From positions 1 to 64,000 of the IMG/VR virus record IMGVR_UViG_3300028400_000003: a DNA stretch of 64,000 nucleotides. One strand, written 5' to 3'. A program made the translations under genes and the position numbers. How positions within the stretch are numbered: the stretch's first letter is position 1; the number at the start of each line of letters is the position of its first letter. This stretch comes from a virus. The notes under the pieces are model-generated. The model saw nothing but the letters and a program-made list of their open reading frames with translations, did not search any database and was not told the origin of the DNA. Shown here in pieces: positions 16,095 to 23,326 of this stretch.

Positions 16095-16114
16095 AAAATT
16101 TGACCCGGTTCAGT
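16095..16114 (+). promoter_or_regulatory. Conserved upstream box
   Basis: AAAATTTGACCCGGTTCAGT. The TTGAC core at 16100 is exactly 30 bases before the -35 at 16130. A divergent member of the set at 14920, 16626 and 26426. Confidence 0.45.
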
Positions 16115-16129
16115 CTTTGCCGTGTACCC

Positions 16130-16158
16130 TTGACATATATGGCAATGCCATATATACT
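16130..16158 (+). promoter_or_regulatory. Early-type promoter giving a leaderless mRNA
   Basis: TTGACA 16130-16135, 17-base spacer, TATACT 16153-16158; ATG 16165 begins only 6 bases later. Confidence 0.85.
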
Positions 16159-16164
16159 TAAGGC

Positions 16165-16569
16165 ATGAAAACCCTGACCCTTCACCCCACTACCGGCCCC
16201 AAGACCAAAGCCACTATGGAAGCCAGGATCAGCTTTGACTGGGCCTGGGACCTGGTTCGTAAGTTCGCGAACAAGGCCGAAGGCGTCGGGCCGTTCATCG
16301 GCACGCGCATTCTCGATGAGATCATCATCGGGAACGCCGAGGCCGACGCGGATGCGGACACGCTCGCGGACCGGGCCTTTAGCGCCTGGGAGTCTGGGGC
16401 TGATTGGGCTTTGCACCTTACGGTGCTGGGTGCCCTTCAGCAGCTCCACAAGGCGAAGGCGCGGCCGAAGGACGGCGTTATCACGCTGCGGCTGCGTAAG
16501 GACTACACGCCCATCGAGTACGGTTTCGGCGCGGAGCCAGGACGCTGGCACAAGGCGGCCGGTGCTTAG
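16165..16569 (+). CDS. Hypothetical protein, leaderless
   Basis: 134 residues with an acidic middle (EADADADTLADRAF) and a helical core. There is no ribosome-binding site and the -10 box is 6 bases before ATG, so it should be translated from a leaderless mRNA. It is followed by a strong terminator, making a single-gene unit. Function unknown. Confidence 0.7.
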   Translation: MKTLTLHPTTGPKTKATMEARISFDWAWDLVRKFANKAEGVGPFIGTRILDEIIIGNAEADADADTLADRAFSAWESGADWALHLTVLGALQQLHKAKARPKDGVITLRLRKDYTPIEYGFGAEPGRWHKAAGA

Positions 16570-16584
16570 ACCCGACGTGGTGCG

Positions 16585-16618
16585 GGTGCCACCTGGAAGC
16601 GGGTGGCACCTTTCTTTT
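16585..16618 (+). terminator. Intrinsic terminator
   Basis: GGTGCCACC (16585-16593) pairs with GGTGGCACC (16602-16610) across the loop TGGAAGCG, followed by TTTCTTTT. It ends the single-gene unit at 16165. Confidence 0.85.
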
Positions 16619-16625
16619 CCGTCTG

Positions 16626-16645
16626 AAAGTTTGATCGGGTACAAA
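16626..16645 (+). promoter_or_regulatory. Conserved upstream box
   Basis: AAAGTTTGATCGGGTACAAA. The core at 16631 is exactly 30 bases before the -35 at 16661 and differs from the 14920 copy at one base. Confidence 0.55.
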
Positions 16646-16660
16646 GATGGCCCTATGTGC

Positions 16661-16689
16661 TTGACAAATAGCGTAGTACCCTATATACT
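16661..16689 (+). promoter_or_regulatory. Early-type promoter
   Basis: TTGACA 16661-16666, TATACT 16684-16689, 17-base spacer identical to that at 14955, then an AGGAGGTAGG leader before ATG 16708. Confidence 0.9.
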
Positions 16690-16707
16690 AAGAACAGGAG
16701 GTAGGAC

Positions 16708-17157
16708 ATGAGCATCATCGCTTTCGGACAGAACGGACAAGCAAAACTGGCCTGGGCTTTCAACGTAGCGCTTCACGCTCACGACATGAGCATCACGGTT
16801 AAGGTTCCGAAGGGGGCGGAAGCTGCCCTGGAAAACCTGGTTGGCGTTGAGGTGCGTAATGGTTGGGCGCGGTTCAACCGTTATGACGATCTGGCCAAGC
16901 TGGTTGCGCTGGCCAATCTGGACAGCTACCGCCAGCGCTACGGTGAGGATGCCGGCGAGTACCACAAGGGCTACCTCACCGCTACCTCGGACGAGACGAC
17001 GGATGAGGAAAAGCTGGCGTGGAGCGTGTTGAGCCGCTACCGGAACAACATCTACCGCGAGGCCCTTAACGGCCTGGGAGCAGTAGCCCTTGACGCGCTG
17101 AACAAGGCCATGCACGCTATCGCCGAGGCTAAGCTTTACGCCTACGTGGAGATGTAA
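16708..17157 (+). CDS. Hypothetical protein
   Basis: 149 residues. An N-terminal beta-rich part (MSITVKVPKGAEAALENLVG) is followed by a helical C-terminal half. Strong promoter and ribosome-binding leader. No family recognised. Confidence 0.7.
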   Translation: MSIIAFGQNGQAKLAWAFNVALHAHDMSITVKVPKGAEAALENLVGVEVRNGWARFNRYDDLAKLVALANLDSYRQRYGEDAGEYHKGYLTATSDETTDEEKLAWSVLSRYRNNIYREALNGLGAVALDALNKAMHAIAEAKLYAYVEM

Positions 17158-17171
17158 ACAAGGAGGGCGGA

Positions 17172-17486
17172 ATGGGACGGTTTGAAACGAAGTACGGCGA
17201 AGTGGTGACCGGATACGACTCGGAGCTTGGTTACTATGCCGAGCTTCTGGACGAGGGGGGCGCGGTGATCGAGCAGGCAACCCGGGCCAAAAGCGAAGAG
17301 GAGGCCTTTGCCTTGCTCGTCAAGAAGGCGGGCCAGAGGGGGCGCAAGGCCAAGCGGGAGCTGCTGGAAGAGTACACCATGTGGCTCCTGAAGGCCGGGG
17401 TGCTCGACGGCTACACCGGCGAAGAGCTTAAGGGGCTGATCGAGGAGTTCCTGAAGCCGGTGAAAGGTAAGGGGTGGCCCAAGTGA
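17172..17486 (+). CDS. Hypothetical protein
   Basis: 104 residues. It opens with a WGRFETKYGEV-like strand pattern (MGRFETKYGEVVTGYDSELG) and continues with charged helices. It starts after AGGAGGGCGG. Function unknown. Confidence 0.65.
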   Translation: MGRFETKYGEVVTGYDSELGYYAELLDEGGAVIEQATRAKSEEEAFALLVKKAGQRGRKAKRELLEEYTMWLLKAGVLDGYTGEELKGLIEEFLKPVKGKGWPK

Positions 17487-17854
17487 GCGCCAGCGCTGCG
17501 GTCTTGGAGGCCGCGCTGGAGTTGCAAACAAAGGTCAACGGCCTGATGCTGGCCGCCCTGTACACCAAGGATGCCAAGATCATCGAGACGATGAGCCGGT
17601 ATGCCGAAACCACAACCCACCTGATCCGGGCCTACGTTCAATACGCATGGGGACCAATGCCCCATATCAACGCTGGTAAGACTTCAACGCCGCAGGCGGT
17701 CAAGGACTCACTCAACCGCTTCCTTGAGCGGTGCGAAGCCAATGGAGATGACGTCCGTAAAGGTATCGCAGAAGCCATTCTGCGAACCGTTGTCGAGATG
17801 GTCATGGAAATGGCCCGGTTTAATCTGGAAAGGGGAGACGATGAATCAGTTTGA
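17483..17854 (+). CDS. Hypothetical helical protein
   Basis: About 123 residues, all helical. GTG 17483 overlaps the upstream stop (GTGA); GTG 17474 is possible. Its 3' end overlaps the next gene. No family recognised. Confidence 0.6.
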   Translation: MSASAAVLEAALELQTKVNGLMLAALYTKDAKIIETMSRYAETTTHLIRAYVQYAWGPMPHINAGKTSTPQAVKDSLNRFLERCEANGDDVRKGIAEAILRTVVEMVMEMARFNLERGDDESV

Positions 17855-18098
17855 TATCGAGTTGCGGGTTCATGCGTTTACTGTACCGGACGATGTGGTT
17901 GTGATTTTTACCAACGTGCCTACGCTAGTGGATGGCGATGGCGAGGTGGTTGGGTTCGATCCGGATGTTGCTGAGAACCTTACTCACCTGATGGCCCTCA
18001 CCAAAGCCTATAAAGGGTGCAAGTTTGTTTGCATAGACTACCAGACGGAAGACGCCTACGGATTGGTAAAGGTGCATGGTTGCCGTGAAACCGCTTGA
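17841..18098 (+). CDS. Hypothetical protein
   Basis: 85 residues, beta-rich (FDIELRVHAFTVPDDVVVIF), starting at ATG 17841 after GGGGAGACG and overlapping the previous gene by 14 bases. Function unknown. Confidence 0.6.
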   Translation: MNQFDIELRVHAFTVPDDVVVIFTNVPTLVDGDGEVVGFDPDVAENLTHLMALTKAYKGCKFVCIDYQTEDAYGLVKVHGCRETA

Positions 18099-18324
18099 TG
18101 GCTCCGAGTTTAACCTGTGTGACGAGCACAAAGGGGCCTATATGATCGAGGCCAGATACACGGTTTGCACTTCCTGCGGCGAGCCGGTGGACTACCTATG
18201 CATCTGGCACAACGGACACAAGCAAGTGGCCCAACCCGTGGACTGCTGGGGCAATGCCGAAGAGGTGTGCCCACATTGCGGCGAGGGTGGAAGATGGTGG
18301 AAGGAGGAGAGCGGTGAGGCTTGA
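18076..18324 (+). CDS. Small zinc-ribbon protein
   Basis: 82 residues with CTSCGEPVDY and CPHCGEGGRWWK, a two-knuckle zinc ribbon ending in paired tryptophans. The C-terminal domain of the protein at 49305 ends the same way (CPHCGHGGVWWR), so the two share a domain. Nucleic-acid binding is likely. Confidence 0.65.
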   Translation: MVAVKPLDGSEFNLCDEHKGAYMIEARYTVCTSCGEPVDYLCIWHNGHKQVAQPVDCWGNAEEVCPHCGEGGRWWKEESGEA

Positions 18325-18799
18325 TCCGATTGACGTAGAGGAACTTGGCGGGCTTGGCGTCGAAACCGACGGGTGCAAAGTCATCGAGGCATGGATGACA
18401 GACGTCACTCCAGAAAGCCATGATGCGGCTCGGGTGGCGCAATGGCTTATGAAGGATGCGACGGCCCGTGATCAACTACAGGACATGGCCTTCATGGAGC
18501 AGGTGCTTGGGATCGCCATTATGAGCCTGGCGGACAGCGGGCTCCCGTGGTGGTTTAGCAAGATCAGATGGGCGCTCCCCCAGCGGGTCAGGGTCTACCT
18601 GCTGTATGTGGATGGGTGCGAACAAAACGGCAACGAACCCACCTTCGAGCTATGGATTCAGATCGAAACCGGCGAAACGAGCGATCCAATCACCATGATC
18701 TCGGAGATTAAAGCCGAGGGCATGGATATCAAGGCGCTGGCCAACGACATCAACTTGAACCGCACCATTCCCTTTACCAACTTTGAGATGCTGGGATAG
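18314..18799 (+). CDS. Hypothetical protein
   Basis: About 161 residues; acidic, helical first half, then a beta sheet (RVRVYLLYVDGCE). GTG 18314 has AAGGAGGAGAGC before it and overlaps the previous stop region. No family recognised. Confidence 0.6.
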   Translation: MRLDPIDVEELGGLGVETDGCKVIEAWMTDVTPESHDAARVAQWLMKDATARDQLQDMAFMEQVLGIAIMSLADSGLPWWFSKIRWALPQRVRVYLLYVDGCEQNGNEPTFELWIQIETGETSDPITMISEIKAEGMDIKALANDINLNRTIPFTNFEMLG

Positions 18800-18815
18800 A
18801 CGAAAGGAGAGGGCG

Positions 18816-19109
18816 ATGAAAGAGGTGCATTGCGTGGTTTGGGCCGATGGGTTGATTGAGATCATGGATGAGGAGCCAAAAGGCGGTATCTCAATTGCTG
18901 AGGCAGATCGAGCAACTATGGAGAGCGCTATCGCGGCCACCGCCCGCCTGGCGTATGACGGCGAAAACTGGATTGTGCCAGAAGTGCGGAGTGCGTGGTT
19001 GAGTGGCGAGGATAAGGTTAAGGCGCTCATTGCCTACCAGAACCGCCTCGCCAAAGCCATCGAGCGCATCCAGAAGGAGGCCATTCATGGCGGTGGAACA
19101 CCCGAGTAA
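18816..19109 (+). CDS. Hypothetical protein
   Basis: 97 residues starting at ATG 18816 after AGGAGAGGGCG. A short N-terminal sheet (VHCVVWADGLIEIMD) and a helical C-terminal half ending in IERIQKEAIH. Function unknown. Confidence 0.6.
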   Translation: MKEVHCVVWADGLIEIMDEEPKGGISIAEADRATMESAIAATARLAYDGENWIVPEVRSAWLSGEDKVKALIAYQNRLAKAIERIQKEAIHGGGTPE

Positions 19110-19494
19110 AAAGCACATCTGGGCCTATGCACAAAACAAGCCCTCGCTTGTAGCCGATGACCTAGAGACCTACGGCGTTCCGCGTGAGGCGGTACATGCT
19201 GCCCTCCTGCGGCGTGGCGTTTACAAGTGGCTTGCGGTTAGGCGTGACCTGATCCGTTACAAGGACGTGCTGAAACGAGAGATCAGGGGCTTGAACGAAC
19301 ATATCCGGACGCTGCCACGCAAGTCGGTTGAGCGTAGGGTGATGGCCGCGAGGCTAAAAGCCCTTGAAGAGGTGCGTGCGGCCATTCGCCAGATGACGCA
19401 CTCGGAGCGCTGGCGAGCGCCGGACAACGACCGTGAGGCCGCGCGGTTGCTGGTGATCTGGGATGATGAAGCCAAACCAGAGGTAAGACCATGA
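19087..19494 (+). CDS. Hypothetical basic protein
   Basis: 135 residues, strongly basic, with a coiled-coil-like central helix (RKSVERRVMAARLKALEEVR). ATG 19087 follows AGGAGG by six bases. The N-terminal half (DLETYGVPREAVHAALLRRG) looks like a helix-turn-helix-type helical domain. DNA or RNA binding is possible. Confidence 0.6.
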   Translation: MAVEHPSKKHIWAYAQNKPSLVADDLETYGVPREAVHAALLRRGVYKWLAVRRDLIRYKDVLKREIRGLNEHIRTLPRKSVERRVMAARLKALEEVRAAIRQMTHSERWRAPDNDREAARLLVIWDDEAKPEVRP

Positions 19495-19814
19495 CCTACT
19501 TGATTGTGGCCTACAAGGCGGTTCCAAGGAGCAGGCGACCCCATGACCACTTTAAGGTTGAGGACATGGCCAAGCGCTTTCCAGGTGTACGTAACGGTTG
19601 GGCTACGGTGATTGCCAGGCGCAAAGATATTCCGGATGCAGCGGAGCTGCTATGGTTGAACCAACCGCTCGTCAGCCCCGAAGATCCTGGGAAGCTACAT
19701 GCCGGTTTCGGGGAAGCGGCATACCTGGTCCGTGGATGCGATGCATGGTTGGTGTGGTATCGGATGGCCGGCGAAAAGGAGGGGCGCTGGGTTCGCAGAC
19801 CTGGTGATGTATAA
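19491..19814 (+). CDS. Hypothetical protein
   Basis: 107 residues, ATGA overlap with the preceding gene. Beta-rich and basic, with several tryptophans near the end (DAWLVWYRM). No family recognised; last gene before the promoter at 19818. Confidence 0.6.
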   Translation: MTYLIVAYKAVPRSRRPHDHFKVEDMAKRFPGVRNGWATVIARRKDIPDAAELLWLNQPLVSPEDPGKLHAGFGEAAYLVRGCDAWLVWYRMAGEKEGRWVRRPGDV

Positions 19815-19817
19815 GGC

Positions 19818-19846
19818 TTGACAAGTAGCGTAGTGCAATATATAAT
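19818..19846 (+). promoter_or_regulatory. Early-type promoter
   Basis: TTGACA 19818-19823 and TATAAT 19841-19846 with 17-base spacer, then CAAGGAGGTAGGT before ATG 19864. Confidence 0.9.
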
Positions 19847-19863
19847 AAATCAAGGAGGTAGGT

Positions 19864-20304
19864 ATGCGTGAACAAGCAGAATTAAAGGCCTACAAGCGCG
19901 TCGTTCATGGGGACATGCTGGCCGTCACCCGCGCTTACAGCAACGGTGTCTTCGGCGTGGTGAGCAACCTGGTTGGCATGATCGAGCAGGGCGAAAACCC
20001 GCTGGCCGCGCTGGTCTCCTTCGTGGCCTCGCTTGAGCCTGGATACGCCGCTCGCAACCAGATTGGGCTCACGCTTATGGACAGCAATACGTGGCCGGGG
20101 ACAAGCGTGACCTTTCGGGATGGCGGGCATGTGCTCGATGTTCGGGTAGGCACCAACCACAAAGCCTTCAAGCTTAGCGGGGCGGCGCGTAAGGTGGTCA
20201 ATCGCTTGCTCCTTGCGGGCGACCTGATCGTTGGGGCTGCTCGGAGCGGGGCGCTCATGGCGACGCTCAAGGAGGAGACCCTTTACGGGGTTTTGTCTGA
20301 GTAG
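19864..20304 (+). CDS. Hypothetical protein
   Basis: 146 residues; helical N-terminal half and a beta sheet near 80-100 (VTFRDGGHVLDVRVG). Strong promoter and leader indicate high early expression. Function unknown. Confidence 0.65.
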   Translation: MREQAELKAYKRVVHGDMLAVTRAYSNGVFGVVSNLVGMIEQGENPLAALVSFVASLEPGYAARNQIGLTLMDSNTWPGTSVTFRDGGHVLDVRVGTNHKAFKLSGAARKVVNRLLLAGDLIVGAARSGALMATLKEETLYGVLSE

Positions 20305-20319
20305 ATCGTGGAGGATGAA

Positions 20320-20907
20320 ATGAAGACCAACACCAGGGTTCCTAGCTTAGACCGGGCGGCTGAAATACAAAAGGCGTTGTGGGATGCCTATCAGGCCAAC
20401 CTTGCGCTTCGCAGAACGGCCAACAACTGGGGCGGGTACGGTGAGCTTGAAGGCTATGATGACAAGGTAGGTGACTGCGTGGGCCTTGTGGCCGAAATGG
20501 AGCAGAAGTTCCGTGAAAGTGGCCTGCTTACCTGCAAGGAGCGCATAGATGGCGACGGTATTCTGCTCAGGCCGTTCCTCATAGCAGACCTTGAGGATGA
20601 GTTTGCACCTACTACGCCGGGTAAGGCTATGATCGGATGCTTTGCCTATGACGACCTACCCGAGTGGTTCAGGAAAATCGTGGATGACCGGCTAGGTCCT
20701 GAAGAGCTTAAGCGCGGCGATGGAATCGAGGTCTGCGTCATGCTGGATTACGAGAATGCCCGCACGGACATCTACGTCGAGGCTTCCGGCAACAACGGAA
20801 TCATCGCTGGTATTAGCTGGATAGCTTACGGCGCGGCTTCGCCGCTGGAGCTTGCTCAGGCTATGGCAGCTGACGTAAGCCTCGCCCTGGTCCTGCTTGG
20901 CCGATAG
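20320..20907 (+). CDS. Hypothetical protein
   Basis: 195 residues, alpha/beta with an acidic centre. ATG 20320 follows GGAGG by five bases; GTG 20308 is the alternative. No family recognised. A leaderless-type promoter for the phosphoesterase begins just after its stop. Confidence 0.65.
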   Translation: MKTNTRVPSLDRAAEIQKALWDAYQANLALRRTANNWGGYGELEGYDDKVGDCVGLVAEMEQKFRESGLLTCKERIDGDGILLRPFLIADLEDEFAPTTPGKAMIGCFAYDDLPEWFRKIVDDRLGPEELKRGDGIEVCVMLDYENARTDIYVEASGNNGIIAGISWIAYGAASPLELAQAMAADVSLALVLLGR

Positions 20908-20923
20908 TTTCGTGCTGGAGCGG

Positions 20924-20929
20924 TATCAT
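20924..20929 (+). promoter_or_regulatory. -10 box of a leaderless promoter
   Basis: TATCAT six bases before GTG 20936, the same spacing as other leaderless starts in this window; no clear -35. Confidence 0.45.
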
Positions 20930-20935
20930 GGTAGC

Positions 20936-22051
20936 GTGACTGATGACCAGTACCGCATTCTCGCAGCTAGGTTCCTACAGGAGGCGATGTACACCAAGAA
21001 TAAGCGGACTGGGTACCGTAGCTTCAGGGCGTGGTTAAAGAACAATGGCTATCCGGCCCCCGGTACTGATCGGGGGTTGCGCATTTTGAAGAGCTTAAAG
21101 GCTGCTCGTATTCGCACCAACACATGGGAGAGCCCCGGCCCCGATGGACCGGTACAACTGAACCAGGTACGTATTGATTGGGATAGCGTCGAGTCTGATC
21201 TACGGGCCTCGATCCTCGACTTTATACGCAGGGAGGTTGAACCGGTTAGGATTAAACCGGCAAGGCTTGGAAACAAGTTGGGCGTTCTGTCCATACCCGA
21301 TATTCACGTCGGGAAACTGGCATGGGGTGATGAGGTAGGCAGTAGCTATGATACCAAGATCGCGGTAGCCGTTTACAGGGATGCAGCTTCACACCTGATA
21401 GGCGAGTTGCGGCGCAACGATGTAGGAGAGGTGGTCTATGTCGTTGGAAACGACCTGCTACACGTAGATGGCTTTGACAATGCCACTACCGCAGGCACCC
21501 CGCAGGATACCGACACCAGGTTCCAGAAAGCTTTTTTACGGGCCAAGGACATGATCGTGGCCACGGCTTGCGCCCTAGCCGAGTTTGCTCACGTTCACCT
21601 TGTGGTTCAGCCTGGAAACCATGACCGTATTCTTTCGTGGACCCTAGGCGAGGTGCTGGCCGCCTACTTCAAGGACTCGAAGGCGGTGAAGGTTGACAAT
21701 GCACCTGCCTATCGCCGGTACGTGCAAAAGGGGCGCATCTTGTTCGGCATCACTCACGGTGACAAGGTGAAACCAACCGACCTTCCCTCGATCATGGCCA
21801 CGGAGGCCCCGGACAGCTGGGGGAGTACGGTGTACCGCGAGTGGTTTCTTGGGCACCGCCACCGCAAGCAGGAGTTTACGACGTTGAGCATAACCGAACA
21901 GGGCGGCGTTCGCATTCGCTTCCTCCCAAGCTTGGCCGGTCAGGACCGCTGGCATTTCGAGCGCGGATACTACAACGTGCGTTCGGCCGAGGCTCACGTC
22001 TACGCTCCTGAAAAGGGGCACCAGCTGATGAGCTTCTACTACCATCTTTAG
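20936..22051 (+). CDS. Calcineurin-like metallophosphoesterase
   Basis: About 371 residues. The N-terminal ~115 residues look like a helical/winged DNA- or RNA-binding domain. The rest is a metallophosphoesterase with the ordered motifs DIHVGK, VVGNDLLH, QPGNHDR, THGDK and GHRHR that bind two metal ions. Such enzymes act as DNA-repair nucleases (Mre11/SbcD type) or phosphatases. GTG 20936 is chosen since a TATCAT -10 box precedes it by six bases and no ribosome-binding site fits the in-frame start at 20897. In this genome, with RNA ligase and tRNA genes nearby, an RNA end-healing role is also conceivable. Confidence 0.75.
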   Translation: MTDDQYRILAARFLQEAMYTKNKRTGYRSFRAWLKNNGYPAPGTDRGLRILKSLKAARIRTNTWESPGPDGPVQLNQVRIDWDSVESDLRASILDFIRREVEPVRIKPARLGNKLGVLSIPDIHVGKLAWGDEVGSSYDTKIAVAVYRDAASHLIGELRRNDVGEVVYVVGNDLLHVDGFDNATTAGTPQDTDTRFQKAFLRAKDMIVATACALAEFAHVHLVVQPGNHDRILSWTLGEVLAAYFKDSKAVKVDNAPAYRRYVQKGRILFGITHGDKVKPTDLPSIMATEAPDSWGSTVYREWFLGHRHRKQEFTTLSITEQGGVRIRFLPSLAGQDRWHFERGYYNVRSAEAHVYAPEKGHQLMSFYYHL

Positions 22052-22060
22052 GCGGTATTG

Positions 22061-22088
22061 ACAAAGCTATTACCTTTGTGTCGTTTTT
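22061..22088 (+). terminator. Weak intrinsic terminator
   Basis: ACAAAG / CTTTGT stem (22061-22066 with 22074-22079) followed by GTCGTTTTT, just after the phosphoesterase stop. Confidence 0.4.
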
Positions 22089-22135
22089 ACTCCTACCATA
22101 AATGCGTCTGTGGCCCTATTGTTTATGTTTGTATA

Positions 22136-22164
22136 TTGACAAATGGCGAGCGCGTTAATAGTTT
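22136..22164 (+). promoter_or_regulatory. Possible second promoter upstream of tmRNA
   Basis: TTGACA 22136-22141 with TAGTTT 22159-22164 at 17-base spacing. The -10 is weak. It lies in the AT-rich 200-base gap between the phosphoesterase gene and the tmRNA. Confidence 0.35.
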
Positions 22165-22178
22165 GTTGATTATTGCCC

Positions 22179-22207
22179 TTGACTTATTTATGCTGGCACG
22201 CTATACT
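22179..22207 (+). promoter_or_regulatory. tmRNA promoter
   Basis: TTGACT 22179-22184, 17-base spacer, TATACT 22202-22207. Transcription would start near 22214, leaving a ~35-base leader for RNase P to remove before the tmRNA 5' end at 22249. Confidence 0.85.
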
Positions 22208-22248
22208 GCGAGTAGGCGGTGAGGTTCAAGCCCAAGCCGCCGAAAACT

Positions 22249-22567
22249 GGGGGCGAACAGGGTTCGACGGAGCAGAAGGTAGCCGTGGCGCGGGGGCGAG
22301 GTGCCGGAGGCCTCGTAAAACACCGGCAAGCTGTAACTGGCAACGACACTTTTCTCGCCGCTGCTTAGCAAAGTCTAGGCAGCCGGGTCAGCGTCAGACC
22401 TGGGAACAGAAATGACGCCCTCGTGCAAGATGCCTACCTCCAAGGGTATACCGCTACCCGCTCGCACGGGCAAAAGGCGGTGTTAGTACGGCGTGTTCAT
22501 ACCCCCAACGAGTAGCGCCACGCCTACCCTGTTTCGGACGCGGGTTCAATACCCGCCGCCTCCACCA
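22249..22567 (+). ncRNA. ssrA: Transfer-messenger RNA (tmRNA)
   Basis: A one-piece tmRNA of 319 bases that would rescue stalled ribosomes and tag their products. The 5' end GGGGGCGAACAGGGTTCGAC is the classic tmRNA start. GGGGGCG pairs over 7 bp (one G-T) with CGCCTCC before the discriminator A and encoded CCA. The T arm is GCGGG-TTCAATA-CCCGC. The reading frame after TAACT at 22339-22368 is GGC AAC GAC ACT TTT CTC GCC GCT GCT TAG, a tag GNDTFLAAA. It ends in AAA instead of the usual LAA. It has its own promoter and terminator, so it is an independent unit. Confidence 0.92.
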
Positions 22568-22570
22568 CTC

Positions 22571-22594
22571 GGGCCGCCTTCGGGCGGCCCTTTG
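22571..22594 (+). terminator. Intrinsic terminator after tmRNA
   Basis: GGGCCGCC-TTCG-GGCGGCCC with a UUCG tetraloop followed by TTTG, four bases after the tmRNA CCA end. Confidence 0.85.
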
Positions 22595-22607
22595 CTTGTG
22601 TCAACAC

Positions 22608-22636
22608 TTGACAAAAATAGTAGGGTCATATATAAT
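22608..22636 (+). promoter_or_regulatory. tRNA cluster promoter
   Basis: TTGACA 22608-22613, 17-base spacer, TATAAT 22631-22636: a full consensus promoter about 50 bases before the first tRNA. Confidence 0.9.
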
Positions 22637-22684
22637 ACAGCTGGCAGCCGCAGGCGGCCGGTGGAGCTTGAAAACCTAGATCGT

Positions 22685-22760
22685 ATAGGGGTGGCGCAAT
22701 TGGTAGCGCACCGGCTTTGGGAGCCGGGGGTTGCGGGTTCAAGCCCCGCCCCCTATACCA
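22685..22760 (+). tRNA. tRNA-Pro (UGG)
   Basis: Full cloverleaf: acceptor ATAGGGG / CCCCTAT, anticodon arm CCGGC-TTTGGGA-GCCGG with anticodon TGG, T arm GCGGG-TTCAAGC-CCCGC, discriminator A, encoded CCA. It starts with A rather than G. Confidence 0.9.
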
Positions 22761-22763
22761 TAT

Positions 22764-22806
22764 GGGCGGCATGGATGCAAGCTGGGTTCAAGCCCCAGCC
22801 CGCCCA
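22764..22806 (+). other. tRNA-like minihelix (T arm plus acceptor only)
   Basis: GGGCGG pairs with CCGCCC (22800-22805) around a proper T arm, CTGGG-TTCAAGC-CCCAG (22782-22798). Only about 12 bases lie where D and anticodon arms should be, and no CCA follows. It is either a deletion remnant of a tRNA gene or a tRNA-mimic segment. Confidence 0.45.
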
Positions 22807-23000
22807 AGAGCGCGGGAGTTGCACCATGATGCGCAGAGCAGCCGATGGAAGGTGCAACAGGTTGCCGCCGAAGGCGGGGTCGGCGGTGGAAACAATGGAG
22901 CGGGTTTGGGAAGATGCGGCCAGCTACGCTGACCAACGCATCGGCCCGAGCGTAGGGGAACCCGCAGGGGCTACGGTAGGTGGGGACCGTAGCTGTTTAT
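22807..23000 (+). ncRNA. Hairpin-rich spacer A, candidate structured RNA
   Basis: A stretch without a convincing gene, between tRNA-Pro and tRNA-Ala. Perfect stems: GTTGCACC 22818-22825 with GGTGCAAC 22851-22858; GATGCG 22913-22918 with CGCATC 22937-22942; CTACGGT 22971-22977 with ACCGTAG 22986-22992 closing the loop AGGTGGGG. The same loop on a different perfect stem recurs in spacer B, which suggests a selected RNA structure. It should be transcribed with the tRNAs. It does not match RNase P or other RNAs I know. Confidence 0.45.
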
Positions 23001-23076
23001 GGGCGCGTAGCTCCAACGGGAGAGCGGCCGGTTTGCACCCGGCAGGTTGCAGGTTCAAATCCTGTCGCGTCCACCA
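23001..23076 (+). tRNA. tRNA-Ala (UGC)
   Basis: Acceptor GGGCGCG / CGCGTCC, anticodon arm GCCGG-TTTGCAC-CCGGC with anticodon TGC, T arm GCAGG-TTCAAAT-CCTGT, discriminator A, encoded CCA. Confidence 0.92.
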
Positions 23077-23079
23077 TGC

Positions 23080-23169
23080 GGTGGGGTGGCGGAGCCAGGT
23101 TTAACGCACCCGGTTGCTAGCCGGGCGGTCTGAAAAGGCCCGTAGGTTCAAATCCTACTCCCACCGCCA
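23080..23169 (+). tRNA. tRNA-Ser (GCU)
   Basis: A 90-base class II tRNA: acceptor GGTGGGG / TCCCACC, anticodon arm CCCGG-TTGCTAG-CCGGG with anticodon GCT, long variable arm as expected for Ser, T arm GTAGG-TTCAAAT-CCTAC, discriminator G, encoded CCA. Confidence 0.92.
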
Positions 23170-23172
23170 GAT

Positions 23173-23250
23173 GCCAGCGTAGCCCAATCAGGCAGAGGCA
23201 CCCGGCTTAGGACCGGGGTAGTGCAGGTTCAAGTCCTGCCGCTGGCACCA
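23173..23250 (+). tRNA. tRNA-Leu (UAG), short variable loop
   Basis: Acceptor GCCAGCG / CGCTGGC, anticodon arm CCCGG-CTTAGGA-CCGGG with anticodon TAG, T arm GCAGG-TTCAAGT-CCTGC, discriminator A, encoded CCA. The variable region is only five bases (GTAGT), whereas bacterial tRNA-Leu normally has a long variable arm. Leucine identity is assigned from the anticodon alone. Confidence 0.8.
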
Positions 23251-23251
23251 T

Positions 23252-23326
23252 GCCCGGTTAGCTCAACGGTAGAGCGTTCGCCTTGTAAGCGAGGGGCTGG
23301 GGGTTCAAATCCCTCACCGGGCTCCA
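23252..23326 (+). tRNA. tRNA-Thr (UGU)
   Basis: Acceptor GCCCGGT / ACCGGGC, anticodon arm TTCGC-CTTGTAA-GCGAG with anticodon TGT, T arm GGGGG-TTCAAAT-CCCTC, discriminator T, encoded CCA. Confidence 0.92.

Noticed and set aside
22807-23000. RNase P RNA in the inter-tRNA spacer
   Set aside because: The conserved P4 and CR-I/CR-V blocks of RNase P RNA are not present and the stretch is too short.
22493-23104. A 203-codon open frame over the tRNA genes
   Set aside because: It runs through the tmRNA 3' end, promoter and three tRNAs; composition reflects RNA genes, not protein.
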